Shown here: positions 8,172-17,585 of the stretch, one piece after another
Layout: the number at the start of each line of letters is the position of its first letter
Position numbering within the stretch: the first letter of the stretch is position 1
Assembly (NCBI RefSeq): GCF_000482465.1
Contig: NZ_KI519424.1
Span: 314,657-357,784, forward strand
Direction: 5' to 3'
DNA: 43,128 nt
DNA from: Runella limosa DSM 17973
GTDB taxonomy: Bacteria > Bacteroidota > Bacteroidia > Cytophagales > Spirosomataceae
The notes under the pieces: generated by a model
Told to the model about the DNA's origin: nothing
The model's database searches: none
Seen by the model: only the letters and a program-made list of their open reading frames with translations
Position numbers and translations under genes: made by a program

Positions 8172-9455
8172 GTACCGCACATAGGCAATTAAAAACTGAT
8201 ACACACTGTTCAAATAATTGGTTTCGGCGTCCTGAAGGCTGTATTCGGTGTTTTTCAAATCAGCCAATAAAAGCGTACCCTTCTCGTAACGAAAGCGGTC
8301 GGTTTCTAAAATTTGTTGCGCTAACGTCACGTTTTTCTTCGTGTCCAGCACATTGGCCTTTTCTTGGGCCAACACTGTCGTTGTGTTGGTAATTTCGTAC
8401 TCAAAATCTCCTTTTAGCTTATCAATAGTATAACGGTTCACTTGCATTTTCAAAGCATATTCGTTGCGCAAAATGGCCGTTTGCTTACCGTCATACAGGG
8501 GAATATTTAGCTTCAAACCCACATAGTTGAACGGAAACCACGTTCCCGACGAAAACGGATTAAATTTATCATTGAGCTGGAGCGCGGTATAGTTTCCGTA
8601 AGCACTTACCAACGGTGCCAACCGTGATTTTTGTTTTTGCTGAAGCAATTCATTCACCCGCAACTCCGATTGCTCTTGCTTTAGCTCAGGGCGAGTATCA
8701 AGCGCCGTTTCTGGGGTTGTATTTTCTGATGTTGCCAACACCTTTTCCAAGGTTTCGGTTAGCTCTACCGAGGTTTGTTTAAGGCCAATTTGGTACAAAA
8801 GGTACGCCTGATTCACTTTTAAATCTTGTTTTGCTTTCGTTAGGGCCGTTTGAGCGTTGTTAACATCCAATTGCATACGGTCAAAATCGTTTTTTAGAAT
8901 CGTCCCTTTCTCCCACTTCGTCTTTCCCGACTCCCAATACGCTTGCGCCCGAACAACCGCTTTTTCGGCCAAAATAATCTTTTCTTGGCTGAACAAAACG
9001 GCGTAATAAGCTTCCGTAACGGCCTGTTTTATGTCTATTTTTTGCTTTTCAAGAGTAATTTTTTGCCCCTCCACTGTTTCAGAATTAATCAATCGGTCGT
9101 ACTTGGTAGCCGCGTCATAGACTTTTTGCTCCGCCGAAATACCCACGTTATTATTGAACGGAACGCCTAACACCAATTTGACGTCTTGGCCGTTGGCAAA
9201 AGGGGCATTTTTAAAAACCGATGTTTGAAGTTGGGTATTCCAACGCATATCTGCCGAAGCGTTGACCTGCGGAAGCCATTTAGCGCGAAGTTTGGCCTCT
9301 TCTCCCTCCGCAATTCGCAGCTGAAGTTGTTGGTTTTTCAGTTCGAAGCGATTGTCAATGGCCATTTTTAGGGCGTCATCGAGCGATAATTTTTGAGCCC
9401 CTACTGCCCCAGGCAGCAGCCCAATTCCTAGTAAAAAAAGCGCGATTTTCTTCAT
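8148..9455 (-). CDS. TolC family outer membrane efflux protein
   Basis: A 435-aa outer-membrane channel protein of the OEP/TolC family. It has a Sec signal peptide (KKIALFLLGIGLLPGAVGAQ) and two long heptad-like alpha-helical regions per repeat (about 130-230 and 340-425), typical of the periplasmic tunnel; the ends of the repeats (LADLKNTEYSLQDAETNYLNS) are characteristic. It is the last gene of a DevA-DevB-DevC-TolC operon, five bases after the permease, and should complete a path from inner membrane to outside. Cargo cannot be told from sequence. Confidence 0.9.
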   Translation of the reverse strand: MKKIALFLLGIGLLPGAVGAQKLSLDDALKMAIDNRFELKNQQLQLRIAEGEEAKLRAKWLPQVNASADMRWNTQLQTSVFKNAPFANGQDVKLVLGVPFNNNVGISAEQKVYDAATKYDRLINSETVEGQKITLEKQKIDIKQAVTEAYYAVLFSQEKIILAEKAVVRAQAYWESGKTKWEKGTILKNDFDRMQLDVNNAQTALTKAKQDLKVNQAYLLYQIGLKQTSVELTETLEKVLATSENTTPETALDTRPELKQEQSELRVNELLQQKQKSRLAPLVSAYGNYTALQLNDKFNPFSSGTWFPFNYVGLKLNIPLYDGKQTAILRNEYALKMQVNRYTIDKLKGDFEYEITNTTTVLAQEKANVLDTKKNVTLAQQILETDRFRYEKGTLLLADLKNTEYSLQDAETNYLNSVYQFLIAYVRYKKAAGAL

Positions 9456-9460
9456 AACAA

Positions 9461-10579
9461 TTAGGTTCTAAATACTTGGGCAGGTTCCATTTTGGTGATT
9501 TTGCGCATGGCAAACAAACTCCCCAATACCGCGATGAACAGGGTCACGCCAATGAGAAAAAGGATTAAATAAGGCGTAATTTTGATGTTAAGGCTGGTCT
9601 TGGTGACGTTGACAAAGCCCCGCAGCAAGACGTAGGCCATAACAAAACCGACCGTCGAATAAATAACGGCTTGCCATAAAATCAGTTGGCGGATGATTCC
9701 GTTGGTTCCCCCAATGGCTTTGAGCGTACCGTAATCTTTCAATCGGTCGTTGACGGCCGAAAACATCGTTAAGCCCACAATGGCAAAGCCCGTGATAATC
9801 GCAAAAACGACCAATAAACCGAAGGAAGCCACAATGCCACTGTTCAACGCAAAATACTTGAGGCTTTCTTGGGTAAATGCTTCGCCGTCGCGGGCTTTCA
9901 CACCCAAAATCTCTTTGTTGATGTTGTTTACCACTTGTTGATGCGTAAAACCAGGTTCGGCCTCCACCAAAAACGCCGACGCTTGGTTGGTAGAAATTCG
10001 GCACAGTTTGCGAGCGCGTTCAACCGTTGTAAAGCCATAAGCAACGCCTAACCCTTTGGCACTTCGGGTGTTTCCGCTCAAAAAAACGCGGGTTCCGTTG
10101 AACTCAAAATGGTCGCCAATTTTGATTTTTTTGGAAGAAATGGGGTCGTATTCGTCCGTAATGAGGGCGCCTTCTTGCTGCAAATCTTCCAAATTCCCTT
10201 TGACAAAATTCCACGGCCCACCCGCATGTCGCGGCGATTGAGTTCCAATGAGGGTAATGGGCGTTTTGGTACCATCCTTAAACTTGGCGCTACCTGCGGC
10301 CACCACCATCGTATTGACCCGCTTTACGCCCCTGATGCTCATCAGCTCCCGCGAGATGCGCATATCCAGCAGCGGCAAATCACTGACTTGCTGACTTTTA
10401 TCGCTCACAACCCAAATGTATTGCTTGTTGTTTTCGGCCAAAGAAATGGTACCGCCCAACAAGGCAAAACAAATGCCGAGTTGTTGTCCAATCAAAAAAA
10501 CCGATAGAATGATACCAAACAAAATCCCGAACATTTTGGCTTTGTCGTACCACATAAACTTAAACGCCTCTTTGAGCAT
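9461..10579 (-). CDS. ABC transporter permease, DevC/MacB-like
   Basis: A 372-aa FtsX-fold permease. One N-terminal membrane helix (ILFGIILSVFLIGQQLGICFALLGG, about residues 15-42) leads into a periplasmic MacB-like domain (about 45-235), then three helices (SGIVASFGLLVVFAIITGFAI, IIRQLILWQAVIYSTVGF and ITPYLILFLIGVTLFIAVLGSLFA). The N-terminal QQLGICFALLGG segment closely resembles cyanobacterial DevC. It works with the ATPase at 11564 and the adaptor at 10592 in one operon; the gap to the adaptor is 12 bases. Tripartite DevBCA systems export lipids, but the substrate here is not known. Confidence 0.88.
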   Translation of the reverse strand: MLKEAFKFMWYDKAKMFGILFGIILSVFLIGQQLGICFALLGGTISLAENNKQYIWVVSDKSQQVSDLPLLDMRISRELMSIRGVKRVNTMVVAAGSAKFKDGTKTPITLIGTQSPRHAGGPWNFVKGNLEDLQQEGALITDEYDPISSKKIKIGDHFEFNGTRVFLSGNTRSAKGLGVAYGFTTVERARKLCRISTNQASAFLVEAEPGFTHQQVVNNINKEILGVKARDGEAFTQESLKYFALNSGIVASFGLLVVFAIITGFAIVGLTMFSAVNDRLKDYGTLKAIGGTNGIIRQLILWQAVIYSTVGFVMAYVLLRGFVNVTKTSLNIKITPYLILFLIGVTLFIAVLGSLFAMRKITKMEPAQVFRT

Positions 10580-10591
10580 GGTAGGTCAGGT

Positions 10592-11551
10592 TTATTTGAG
10601 AAGAATAAGACAGTCAACGCGGCTGCCAATCAACGGCATTTTTCCCGCCTCCAATCGAATGGACACGTCCCGAACGCGGCGGTCTTCTTGTTCGGTCGCT
10701 TGGTCTTTAAACAACGATTTTTGTTTTAGATACGCAGCGGCGTAGCTCACTTTGCCCTGCGCCAAAGTGTCGCCCGTGGTTTGGGATAAAATATAGGCTT
10801 TCTGCCCTACTTGAACCCGTTCGGCGTAGAGTTCATCCACTTCGGTTTTGGCATACAACGGCCCTGACGGCGCAAAATCGGCGATTTGGGAGTCATTATT
10901 GACGTATTCGCCCACTTTGACCAGCACCTTCAGGATTTTTCCAGAAAGCAATGCCAACACTTTTTTCTTTTCTAAAACTGTTTGGTAATAGTTTAAATCA
11001 GCCTTCGATTCGCCGATACGGCTTTGGGCTTGCCGTACGTTAGCCTCGGCCGTCTCAATATCTTTCAATAACTTATCTACGGTCGCTTTACTATCGTCCA
11101 CGACTTGTTTTGTTTGGGCGTTACCTTTGAACAAATCCACGTTTCGGGTATAATTTTCTTGGGCATTGGCCAAACTGACGCGCAACCCCTCAAGGGTGGA
11201 TTGGTTGGCAGCCAAGGTGGCTTGGAGCGTTGCAATCTTGCTTTGTGACTGACGAAGTTGGGCGTTTTCTACGGCTACTTCCACGCGTAACAGAGGTTGT
11301 CCTTTTTTAACCGAATCGTTTTCGTCGATGAGCACTTCCAGTACGCGCCCCGTTGTGCCTGCCGTTAGGCTCATAAGTCCATCTTCTGGCTCAATTCTAG
11401 CCACCCCCAAAATCTGGTCTTTGGTCGAAGGAAGTGCCACCGAATCGACCTTGGCTACTTTTTCTTCCGAGTCCGATTTTTTACCACAACCCCACCAAAG
11501 TGGGAGGCAAAAAAGCAACAACCATTCTTTTTTGACTTTCGTAGTTTTCAC
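10592..11551 (-). CDS. HlyD/DevB-like periplasmic adaptor protein
   Basis: A 319-aa membrane-fusion (adaptor) protein. The N-terminal hydrophobic segment ends in WWGCGKKSD, so it may be a lipoprotein anchored at Cys22, although the lipobox is weak. A biotinyl-lipoyl half (GRVLEVLIDENDSVKKGQPLLRVE, about 70-92), a coiled-coil hairpin (about 93-205, rich in Q/A/L heptads) and the second lipoyl half plus beta barrel follow. The start is a GTG at 11551, 12 bases after the ATPase stop; no ATG is available near it. It should link the DevC-like permease to the TolC protein. Confidence 0.87.
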   Translation of the reverse strand: MKTTKVKKEWLLLFCLPLWWGCGKKSDSEEKVAKVDSVALPSTKDQILGVARIEPEDGLMSLTAGTTGRVLEVLIDENDSVKKGQPLLRVEVAVENAQLRQSQSKIATLQATLAANQSTLEGLRVSLANAQENYTRNVDLFKGNAQTKQVVDDSKATVDKLLKDIETAEANVRQAQSRIGESKADLNYYQTVLEKKKVLALLSGKILKVLVKVGEYVNNDSQIADFAPSGPLYAKTEVDELYAERVQVGQKAYILSQTTGDTLAQGKVSYAAAYLKQKSLFKDQATEQEDRRVRDVSIRLEAGKMPLIGSRVDCLILLK

Positions 11552-11563
11552 GTGTATAAGTTG

Positions 11564-12268
11564 TTATGTTGCAACATTCGTTAATTCAATGGGAATCACT
11601 TGTCCATTTTTTACCTCTACGGCACGGTCGGCGTACTGTTGCAAGCGTGGGTCGTGGGTAACCACAGCGACCGACTTTCCTTGACGAGCCAGCGTCTGTA
11701 ATTCCTTCATCACCACCCCCAACGAATCTTTGTCGAGCGATGCCGTAGGTTCATCACAAAGAATCATTTTGGGGTTGGTCACCAAAGCCCGAGCAATGGC
11801 AATGCGTTGTTGTTGGCCACCAGACAACGCTTTTGGTAAATTTTTACGGCGTTCTATCATTCCCACCGTTTCGAGGGCTTTTTGCACCCTTTTTTTTCGT
11901 TCACTGCTGTCCAAACCGAGTAATTTTAGCGGTAACTCAACATTTTCTTCCGCCGTAAGAGGTGCTAAAAGATTGAAGCTTTGAAACACAAAACCAATGG
12001 TTTCCAGTCGCAGGCGAGCCAATTTGGTGGCATTCAAGGAATTGATGTGCTGCCCGTCCACCCACAAATCGCCGTAGCTTGGATAAATGACACACCCCAA
12101 CAGCGAAAGCAAGGTGGTTTTACCCGAACCAGAAGGGCCAATAATCAAGGTAAGCTCTCCTTCATACAACTGAAAATCAGTAGCTTGAAGGGCTACAATT
12201 ATTTGATCACCCGTTTTGTATTCTTTTCCCGCACCTTTGAGTTCGGCGATGAGCTTTTTTTGATTCAT
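11564..12268 (-). CDS. ABC transporter ATP-binding protein, DevA/LolD-like
   Basis: A 234-aa ABC ATPase and first gene of the export operon. It has Walker A GPSGSGKTTLL (about residue 44), Q-loop FVFQSFNLL, signature LSGGQQQRIAIARAL, Walker B MILCDEPTASLD and switch His in AVVTHDPR, so all catalytic motifs are intact. It belongs to the MacB/LolD/DevA group that powers FtsX-fold permeases. The upstream gap holds an inverted repeat (12302-12327) that could be an operator. Confidence 0.93.
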   Translation of the reverse strand: MNQKKLIAELKGAGKEYKTGDQIIVALQATDFQLYEGELTLIIGPSGSGKTTLLSLLGCVIYPSYGDLWVDGQHINSLNATKLARLRLETIGFVFQSFNLLAPLTAEENVELPLKLLGLDSSERKKRVQKALETVGMIERRKNLPKALSGGQQQRIAIARALVTNPKMILCDEPTASLDKDSLGVVMKELQTLARQGKSVAVVTHDPRLQQYADRAVEVKNGQVIPIELTNVAT

Positions 12269-12301
12269 GTTTTTAAAAAAGTACGATATTGTAATTTATA
12301 T

Positions 12302-12327
12302 AAAATACTACAACAACATCGTATTTT
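12302..12327. promoter_or_regulatory. Inverted repeat upstream of the export operon, possible operator
   Basis: AAAATAC (12302-12308) and GTATTTT (12321-12327) form a 7-bp inverted repeat with 12 bases between, 34 bp before the ATPase ATG. The size fits a dimeric-regulator site, but the AT content lowers its weight and no regulator gene is adjacent. Confidence 0.25.
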
Positions 12328-12421
12328 TCGTATAACTGAGAAGGTTTAAATTTTGTTAGAAAAAAGTTAAATTTTAATCTTCAAAAATGGTGGGAAAAAC
12401 AGTGAATTAGCGCAAACAAAA

Positions 12422-12462
12422 AGACTTCCCAATTCGGCCAACGTAGCCTCAGTGGGAAGTCT
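12422..12462 (-). terminator. Terminator after the cytochrome/HEAT gene
   Basis: AGACTTCCCA (12422-12431) pairs perfectly with TGGGAAGTCT (12453-12462). Read on the minus strand the 10-bp stem is followed by TTTTTGTTTG. It lies 27 bp after the stop at 12489. Confidence 0.75.
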
Positions 12463-12488
12463 AGAGCAAGCAGTTAAAACTACTTGGT

Positions 12489-15400
12489 TTACATATCCAT
12501 CATCAAACGAAGCTGGGCGGCTCCGTTTTGGTCATCCAGCACTTGTACAGAAATACTATTTTCTTTGAAGGCGTTTCTATCGATGGCAATGGTGAACGAA
12601 TGAATGCCTTTGGCCAATTCGCCCGAGATACCCGTTGGCGACATTTTCATCGGTTTGGCATCCACCCAAGCCGATACTCCCGCGACTGAGTTCAGCGCTA
12701 ATTCAACGTTTCCTTTGTTGACTACTTCCAAATTGAAACGAACAAAACTAAAACGCTTTCCAGCCCCACCTTCTACCACTGGTAGTTCATCAAGCGGCAA
12801 GTTGCCCGATACTTTACTGTAAATCGGCATGTTTATGACCTTTCCTTTGTCCTTTGCCACAAACAAACCTCCTTCTTCTGTTACTTTTCGGGTGAGTTCT
12901 TTGCTACCCATGGCAGTATTCCAACGGCGCACAAAGCGAGAAGTAGGAACGCGGTATTGACCACCCATTTTTGATAAAAACCCAATCAAATCCACAAATT
13001 CTTTCTTGTCAAGCCCCGCCGTCAAGCTCGCTGGCATCAACGAACCTGGTGTTTTTTCGATGGTTGAGATTTGATTTTTAGCAATTGATATTTCCTGCCC
13101 TGCGACATCCCGCACCACTACTTCGGTATTGCCATTACTGACCAAATAGGCCATCATCTCACTGCCATCTTTTTTCACAATTCGCTGCAACTCATAACCT
13201 TCTTTGATGGAAAGCGTAGGATACAATACCGAACGAATGATAGTTTCTACGGGCGAACTTGTTCCCAAACTACTCAAATCGGGACCAATTCGTCCGCCAG
13301 CTCCGCCGATGGCATGGCACGTTTGGCACAACAGTTCTGACTTTCTAAATACTTTTTCGCCCAATGCAGGGTCAGCCGTTTCGGCCACTGTTTTGGCCAA
13401 AGCTGTTATTTCGCGGTCGTTGAGTTGTTGCGGCATTTTCTCCACTGGCAACGTACCACCAGACGCCTCCAGCGCTTTTTCCAATTGCACTACATCATCG
13501 GCACGACGACGCGTCCAAGGAATATTGCGTCCCATCAATTGGCGACCTACTTTGGCAAAATTTTCAGGAATTTTGCGCGTATTAATCGCTTCTGACAAAG
13601 CCTCTGTCGCCGTTTTAGTCGCAAAAAATGCTTTAAACAGGTCTGCGACATCGGTTTCAGCAGGTACAGTCCGCATCAAGTCAGTGCCAATTTTGGCCGC
13701 TTCGTTGGCATTCAGTCCCACCAGTTGCGTCGCTGACATTACCCGTAGCTCGGGAGCATTTTTGGCTCCCGTTAAGTCCACCAGCATTTTTTTCGATTTA
13801 TCACTTCCCATCGCTGCTAAAGCCACCAGAGCTGCTTTCTTAACGGGTTTCTCGCCTTGTTGCACCAAACTCAACAGTTGCTCACTCAGTTCTTCCATTT
13901 TCCACAGCCCCACCAACCGAATCGCCGTGGTCGAAACGGCTTCTTCGTCGCTCTTTATGAAATCCACAATTCTGCCCAGTCCATTGGTAGGCTGTATTTT
14001 TCGTTGCTGTGCAGCCTCCGCCAGCGCCCCTAGCCGCGCGGCCGTTTGTTTGTCGCGCGCCGCATTACCTTGAACCGTCAAATCAAACAAGGTAGTTAAG
14101 TCAGCCGCTTTTCCCCATTTTGTAATAGCAGCCAGTGCATCCTTTTGATATTCTTCGGGCACTTGGCCTTTCTGATACAATTGGGTCAAACGGGCCACCG
14201 CTTCTGGGTTATTGACAGATTTTAGGGCAAAAGATGTTTTCTTAGCATCCCCCAAAAAGTTAGCCCCCGTTTTTAGACGGCTCAACCACTGAGGTTCCAA
14301 TTCGCGTACGGTTTCCCATAGCGCAAAATCCAAAAATTCATCCATGGAGTTATCCAATACGGTCAAGGCCGTTTGCGCTGCTTCGGCAGATTTTAGCTTA
14401 CGCAAGGCAATGACCGCCTCCAATCGGACGCGAGGGTGGGTATCTTTAACGGCGTTGGCCAACAGCCCTGCCTCTTCTTTTACTTTGCCATGCCACAACT
14501 GAAATGCCCGAATCGCCGCTGCACGCGCGTTGTGGTTTTCAGCTTTAAGTAAACTCGATAACACTGACTCATTGACGGTATCCAACGTTTGGTAGGTCCA
14601 CAACGCTTCCAACAACAAATGCTCGTAATTGGGATCTTTTTTATCCAATTTACTCACCCATTGGTCAAGGGCGGGAATTACCTCTTTCGCCCCACGGCTT
14701 TTGAGGACTTGTTTGGCTTGGAGCCGCGTCCAATCTTCGGGTTGGCGAAGCGCCTCCAAGAGCTCATTTACCGAAGCCTTGGTCAATTGTGGTTTCTTGA
14801 CCAACGGGCGATTCTTTGCCACAATCCGCCAAATCCGTCCGTGTTCTTGGTCACGGCGCGGGTCATGGAAATCAACTTCTCCGTGCTGAATGATCGGGTT
14901 GTACCAGTCAGCAACGTAAATAGCCCCGTCGGGACCCATCGAAATATCAACGGGACGAAAAGCGACGTGGTCAGTCCAAAGCAAATCTTCCACTTGTTTT
15001 GACACAAACCCACTGCCTTGTTCTTCCAGTTTAAAACGATTGATGCGATTTGCTCTAAAATCATTGGTAATCAACGAACCCGCCCACGATTCGGGCAAGT
15101 GTCGCCCTGAAATAATATCCAAGCCGCTGTGTTTGGGCTGTCCTGGGTTCAATCCCCGCAAAATACGCTCTGCGCCTGGGGCAGTCACAAAAGTTGCCCC
15201 AGGAAAGGCGTAATTAATTCCCTCATTTCCCGCCCCATCGGTCAAGAATGACGAACCCCAACGCGAAAACTGCAAGCCCCACGGATTGATAAGTCCTTTG
15301 GCATAAATATCAAGTTCGAGTTGTTGCGGGCGCAATTGCCAAACCCCTCCTCCTTCTAAGCGCTTGATGCCCGCGGGGGTTTCTACGTGGCTGTAGATAT

Positions 15401-15977
15401 AAATGGATTGATTAAAATACATGCTTCCTTCAGGGCCCCAACGGAAGGTGTGAATTAAATGGTGCGTATCGGCGGTTCCGAATCCGCTCAAGATGCGGCG
15501 TCGTTTGTCGGCTTTGCCATCACCGTCGGTATCGGCAAAGTGCAAAATTTCGGTCGAGTTGGCCACATAGACGCCACCATCTCCTGGCAAAATACCCGTG
15601 GGAGTCAGAAGTCCTTCGGCAAAAATGGTCGATTTATCCGCCTTGCCATCGCCGTCGGTATCTTCTAATACAAACACTTTGTCGTTGGCCTGTTCACCCG
15701 TTTTTAGGTGAGGATAAGCAGTACTACTTACCACCCAGAGACGCCCTTCAGCATCCCAGTTCATTTGAATAGGCTTGGCCACCAACGGCTCGGCGGCAAA
15801 CAACGTTACTTCAAACCCATCGGCTACTTTGAACGATTCGAGTTCTTTTTGAACGTCGGGGTTGGGTACATCCCAGTTTTTATCTTGATTGACCAAAGCG
15901 GTCGTCACGACGACGACGGGAATGAGCAAGGTTTTTCGTAAAAAAGAAGCGGTTATGTTTAAATATGTTCGTTTCAT
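12489..15977 (-). CDS. PVC-type heme-binding CxxCH protein: beta-propeller, HEAT repeats, cytochrome c
   Basis: A 1162-aa exported multidomain protein. After a signal peptide (LLIPVVVVTTALVN) it has an NHL/glucose-dehydrogenase-like propeller (about 35-400) carrying calcium-loop-like DTDGDGKAD repeats, a HEAT-type helical region (about 410-810) and a cytochrome c domain with one CQTCH heme site near residue 882 and GRIGPDLSSLG after it. A C-terminal beta-sandwich-like part follows (about 1010-1162). Such proteins are thought to be periplasmic dehydrogenases of sugars or related compounds, but the reaction is unproven. The SGNH hydrolase gene sits 120 bp upstream on the same strand and is probably co-transcribed. 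Confidence 0.9.
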   Translation of the reverse strand: MKRTYLNITASFLRKTLLIPVVVVTTALVNQDKNWDVPNPDVQKELESFKVADGFEVTLFAAEPLVAKPIQMNWDAEGRLWVVSSTAYPHLKTGEQANDKVFVLEDTDGDGKADKSTIFAEGLLTPTGILPGDGGVYVANSTEILHFADTDGDGKADKRRRILSGFGTADTHHLIHTFRWGPEGSMYFNQSIYIYSHVETPAGIKRLEGGGVWQLRPQQLELDIYAKGLINPWGLQFSRWGSSFLTDGAGNEGINYAFPGATFVTAPGAERILRGLNPGQPKHSGLDIISGRHLPESWAGSLITNDFRANRINRFKLEEQGSGFVSKQVEDLLWTDHVAFRPVDISMGPDGAIYVADWYNPIIQHGEVDFHDPRRDQEHGRIWRIVAKNRPLVKKPQLTKASVNELLEALRQPEDWTRLQAKQVLKSRGAKEVIPALDQWVSKLDKKDPNYEHLLLEALWTYQTLDTVNESVLSSLLKAENHNARAAAIRAFQLWHGKVKEEAGLLANAVKDTHPRVRLEAVIALRKLKSAEAAQTALTVLDNSMDEFLDFALWETVRELEPQWLSRLKTGANFLGDAKKTSFALKSVNNPEAVARLTQLYQKGQVPEEYQKDALAAITKWGKAADLTTLFDLTVQGNAARDKQTAARLGALAEAAQQRKIQPTNGLGRIVDFIKSDEEAVSTTAIRLVGLWKMEELSEQLLSLVQQGEKPVKKAALVALAAMGSDKSKKMLVDLTGAKNAPELRVMSATQLVGLNANEAAKIGTDLMRTVPAETDVADLFKAFFATKTATEALSEAINTRKIPENFAKVGRQLMGRNIPWTRRRADDVVQLEKALEASGGTLPVEKMPQQLNDREITALAKTVAETADPALGEKVFRKSELLCQTCHAIGGAGGRIGPDLSSLGTSSPVETIIRSVLYPTLSIKEGYELQRIVKKDGSEMMAYLVSNGNTEVVVRDVAGQEISIAKNQISTIEKTPGSLMPASLTAGLDKKEFVDLIGFLSKMGGQYRVPTSRFVRRWNTAMGSKELTRKVTEEGGLFVAKDKGKVINMPIYSKVSGNLPLDELPVVEGGAGKRFSFVRFNLEVVNKGNVELALNSVAGVSAWVDAKPMKMSPTGISGELAKGIHSFTIAIDRNAFKENSISVQVLDDQNGAAQLRLMMDM

Positions 15978-16097
15978 ACGCTATGAAATAGTGGAGGTTC
16001 GATTTTGAGGTTTTCGGGTTTGGGGTTTTCTGTTTCGGGTTTAGAGTTTTCTGTTTTTCCCAATAACCAATAACAGATAACCAGTAACGAGCAATAC

Positions 16098-17348
16098 CTA
16101 TTTCAACAGGGTTAATTGATATGTTACGGGTTTGGGTTGATTGGCCGTTTCTATTTGCGCTTCCAACCAAGTAATCAAGTAGTTCTGCTCTTCCAACCCT
16201 TTTTTGTGGCGGCCTTGCTCATACGAACGAAAACCAATGATGTAGGTTTGGTTCAGAGGTCGGTATTGAAAAAAGAACAATTCTTCTTTTTTCAGGATGG
16301 TTTTCCGAAGCTCTTCGGCCTGATAATAGGTAGGCCCTTGCTTGATCGTTACCCCTTCTTCCCACTCTTTGGCCGACGCCGTCACAATCACATCGTCTGC
16401 CGTTGAAAGGGTATAAAAACCTTTTTTCAAACCCTTTATTGAAAGCTTGCGGCCATTATCAACCGCAATGGCTTTACCATCTTCCTGAGGCGCGGGCAGA
16501 GGCAGGCACGTTTCGTTGACCGTAAAACTCAAACTCATGGTCGATTTGTCAAACTGATGCAATTTTGTCGCCACCGTCGATTCTACGGCATTGTTTGCCA
16601 CATCAATGGCAATACTCCCATTTCGCGGCGGAAGGCCCAAACTTTTTTCCAAAGCCGTTGCCAAATAATAATAGCCCGTTCCGTTGAGATGCACCCCATT
16701 TTCGGTAATCACTGCTTGTTTACTGATTTCTAACATCGGCTTGAATACATCCAAATACCTTTTTTTGCGCTCTTTAGCGATTTGCTCAATCGCCGCAGCG
16801 TACATTTCAAGGGCGGCGTTTCTTTTCGTTGTGTTGTCCGAAGCAGGCAGTAAGACAGGGATAGGCGACACTAACACCGCTTTTGCTCCCAGTTGGTCAA
16901 TTTTATCCAACAAACTTGCATACCCTTGTTTAAAGCGAGCAAGACCTTCCTCTCCCTCTTGAGCTTCGATACCACCATAACCCACAAAGACCACCGTCGG
17001 TTTTGCTTCCGTGATTTGTCGAATCAATAGCTCATACGGCGTTGGTGGAGTCGTCACGTAACTGCGCGCTTCACCATAGACATTGTCTCCCGACCAACCT
17101 ATATTTCGGTAGGTAATGGCTCGGTTTGGCCAACGGGTAGTTAGGGCAAGTTCTAAATAGCCAAATTGTACATCGTTTTCAAACAACGAGTTTCCGACAA
17201 AAAGTACCCTGTCCCCCTTTTCGAGCTGAAAAGCCGCATCAAGCGCCTCCACATTGGTTTTTGCGTTGGTCTGAGCGAACGTAATCGTTGCAATGCTCAA
17301 AAAAAGTAGGGATAGAATGAACGTAAGTGATTTGGACAGCTTACACAT
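16098..17348 (-). CDS. Secreted SGNH/GDSL-family hydrolase
   Basis: A 416-aa exported esterase-like protein. It has a signal peptide (SLTFILSLLFLSIATITFAQ) and the SGNH blocks: FVGNSLFEN with the nucleophile Ser near residue 53, IGWSGDN (block II), GYGGIEAQ in place of the usual GxND (block III) and ENGVHLNGTGY (block V). The acidic residue of block V is Glu four positions before His instead of the textbook DxxH, a variant to check. The C-terminal about 120 residues form a second domain. It probably forms one unit with the cytochrome/HEAT gene downstream. Confidence 0.82.
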   Translation of the reverse strand: MCKLSKSLTFILSLLFLSIATITFAQTNAKTNVEALDAAFQLEKGDRVLFVGNSLFENDVQFGYLELALTTRWPNRAITYRNIGWSGDNVYGEARSYVTTPPTPYELLIRQITEAKPTVVFVGYGGIEAQEGEEGLARFKQGYASLLDKIDQLGAKAVLVSPIPVLLPASDNTTKRNAALEMYAAAIEQIAKERKKRYLDVFKPMLEISKQAVITENGVHLNGTGYYYLATALEKSLGLPPRNGSIAIDVANNAVESTVATKLHQFDKSTMSLSFTVNETCLPLPAPQEDGKAIAVDNGRKLSIKGLKKGFYTLSTADDVIVTASAKEWEEGVTIKQGPTYYQAEELRKTILKKEELFFFQYRPLNQTYIIGFRSYEQGRHKKGLEEQNYLITWLEAQIETANQPKPVTYQLTLLK

Positions 17349-17585
17349 GGAAGTTTAAAAGTGTTCTAAAATGAGAAAGCAGATATAAAAAAGAGATTGG
17401 TGTGTGGGGATAAGAAAAACAAACGATGACTGCCCTTCCTACAACCTATTATAAAGAGTCAGCAAGAGGCAAAAATTACCCACCTTCTCTCCTTCTTTTG
17501 GTAAAAAAACTAACAAAGCTTCTTTATCGGCCACAAAGCGGGTATTTTTAGCCTTTTATTGATAGACCTTTATTTTCATCAACTC

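Noticed and set aside
13204-14073. 289-codon open frame on the plus strand
   Set aside because: It lies wholly antisense to the cytochrome/HEAT gene, has Ser/Ala-rich composition typical of a shadow frame, and shows no domain.
15880-16170. 96-codon frame between the SGNH and cytochrome genes
   Set aside because: It overlaps both genes in another frame and reads repetitive LNPKQKTPNPK sequence from an intergenic repeat; no support as a gene.
17559-17585. TTG start nine codons upstream for the PqqB-like gene
   Set aside because: The ATG at 17586 gives a standard signal peptide; the extension adds only polar and aromatic residues.
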